Origin: Pseudomicrostroma phylloplanum
Taxonomy: Eukaryota; Basidiomycota; Exobasidiomycetes; Microstromatales
DNA length: 64,000 nucleotides
Direction: 5' to 3'
Assembly (NCBI GenBank): GCA_039545275.1
Contig: BCHS01000010.1
Span: 558,001 to 622,000 of the forward strand
The notes below the pieces were generated by a model. The model searched no databases. It saw only the letters and a program-made list of their open reading frames with translations, and was not told where the DNA came from. The position numbers and the translations under genes are program-made. Shown here piece by piece: positions 63,808 to 64,000 of the stretch (within the stretch, counting starts at the first letter, position 1; each line of letters begins with the position of its first letter).

Positions 63808-64000
63808 GACCGACGCATGTACCGGTACACGCAAATAGGGCCGCTCTCAACGAATGCGCCTGGAGCAGGGGACCCTAACCCCTCGGATGTCGAGGAGACT
63901 GAGCTCGATCTCGAACGGCCTGGAACATGTCACCAGGCATCACGAAGCCAGAAGTGGCAACGAGAGACGCAATAGAGACGCCCGCAGACAACAACGGAGG
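63808..64000 (+). other. Window end, probable continuation of the preceding gene
   Basis: Codon-like signal continues past 63,807 in another frame, but the window ends before a model can be closed. Confidence 0.3.

Overview
The window is nuclear DNA from a GC-rich fungus, most likely a basidiomycete and perhaps Ustilaginomycotina (the phylum rests on gene style; the class is a guess). Genes are compact, many carry introns of roughly 70-140 nt with GTGAGT donors, and adjacent genes often lie on opposite strands, giving short divergent promoters and short convergent 3' ends. The proteins are eukaryotic housekeeping proteins recognised by motif. No bacterial, viral, CRISPR, rRNA or convincing tRNA feature was found.

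Bases 1 to about 55,600 form a conserved gene-dense core. In order: a HapX-type iron regulator (cut by the window start), an Lsb5-like VHS-GAT protein, splicing factor Es2, an unknown protein, PEX11, Cdt1, an aldo-keto reductase of the aflatoxin-aldehyde reductase type, raptor (TORC1), LAS1, GPI16, ATG12, mitochondrial ribosomal protein bL32m, syntaxin-5/Sed5, a 2.2-kb simple-repeat-rich gap, a 2,118-residue largely disordered protein of unknown function, TDP1, Arp9, a CDK11-type kinase, the inactive-USP splicing factor Sad1/USP39, Rds3/PHF5A, an SR-like low-complexity protein, and three small unknown genes, two of them encoding coiled-coil proteins. CDK11, Sad1 and Rds3 are contiguous and all belong to spliceosome activation; Es2 is a fourth splicing gene about 39 kb away.

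Bases from about 55,600 to 64,000 look different. There is no recognisable conserved gene. Instead there is a diverged segmental duplication with a conserved intron, a 57-bp tandem duplication, a GATCTGA-rich minisatellite, three tandem copies of a unit of about 335 bp downstream of a TATA box, and several reading frames encoding small helical proteins, two of which end in a basic KRKRED-type signal and an acidic tail. This is the best candidate for something undescribed: a lineage-specific, repeat-associated gene family.

Exon junctions were derived by hand from splice consensus and reading-frame continuity, with no transcript data. Starts are at ATG codons unless stated.
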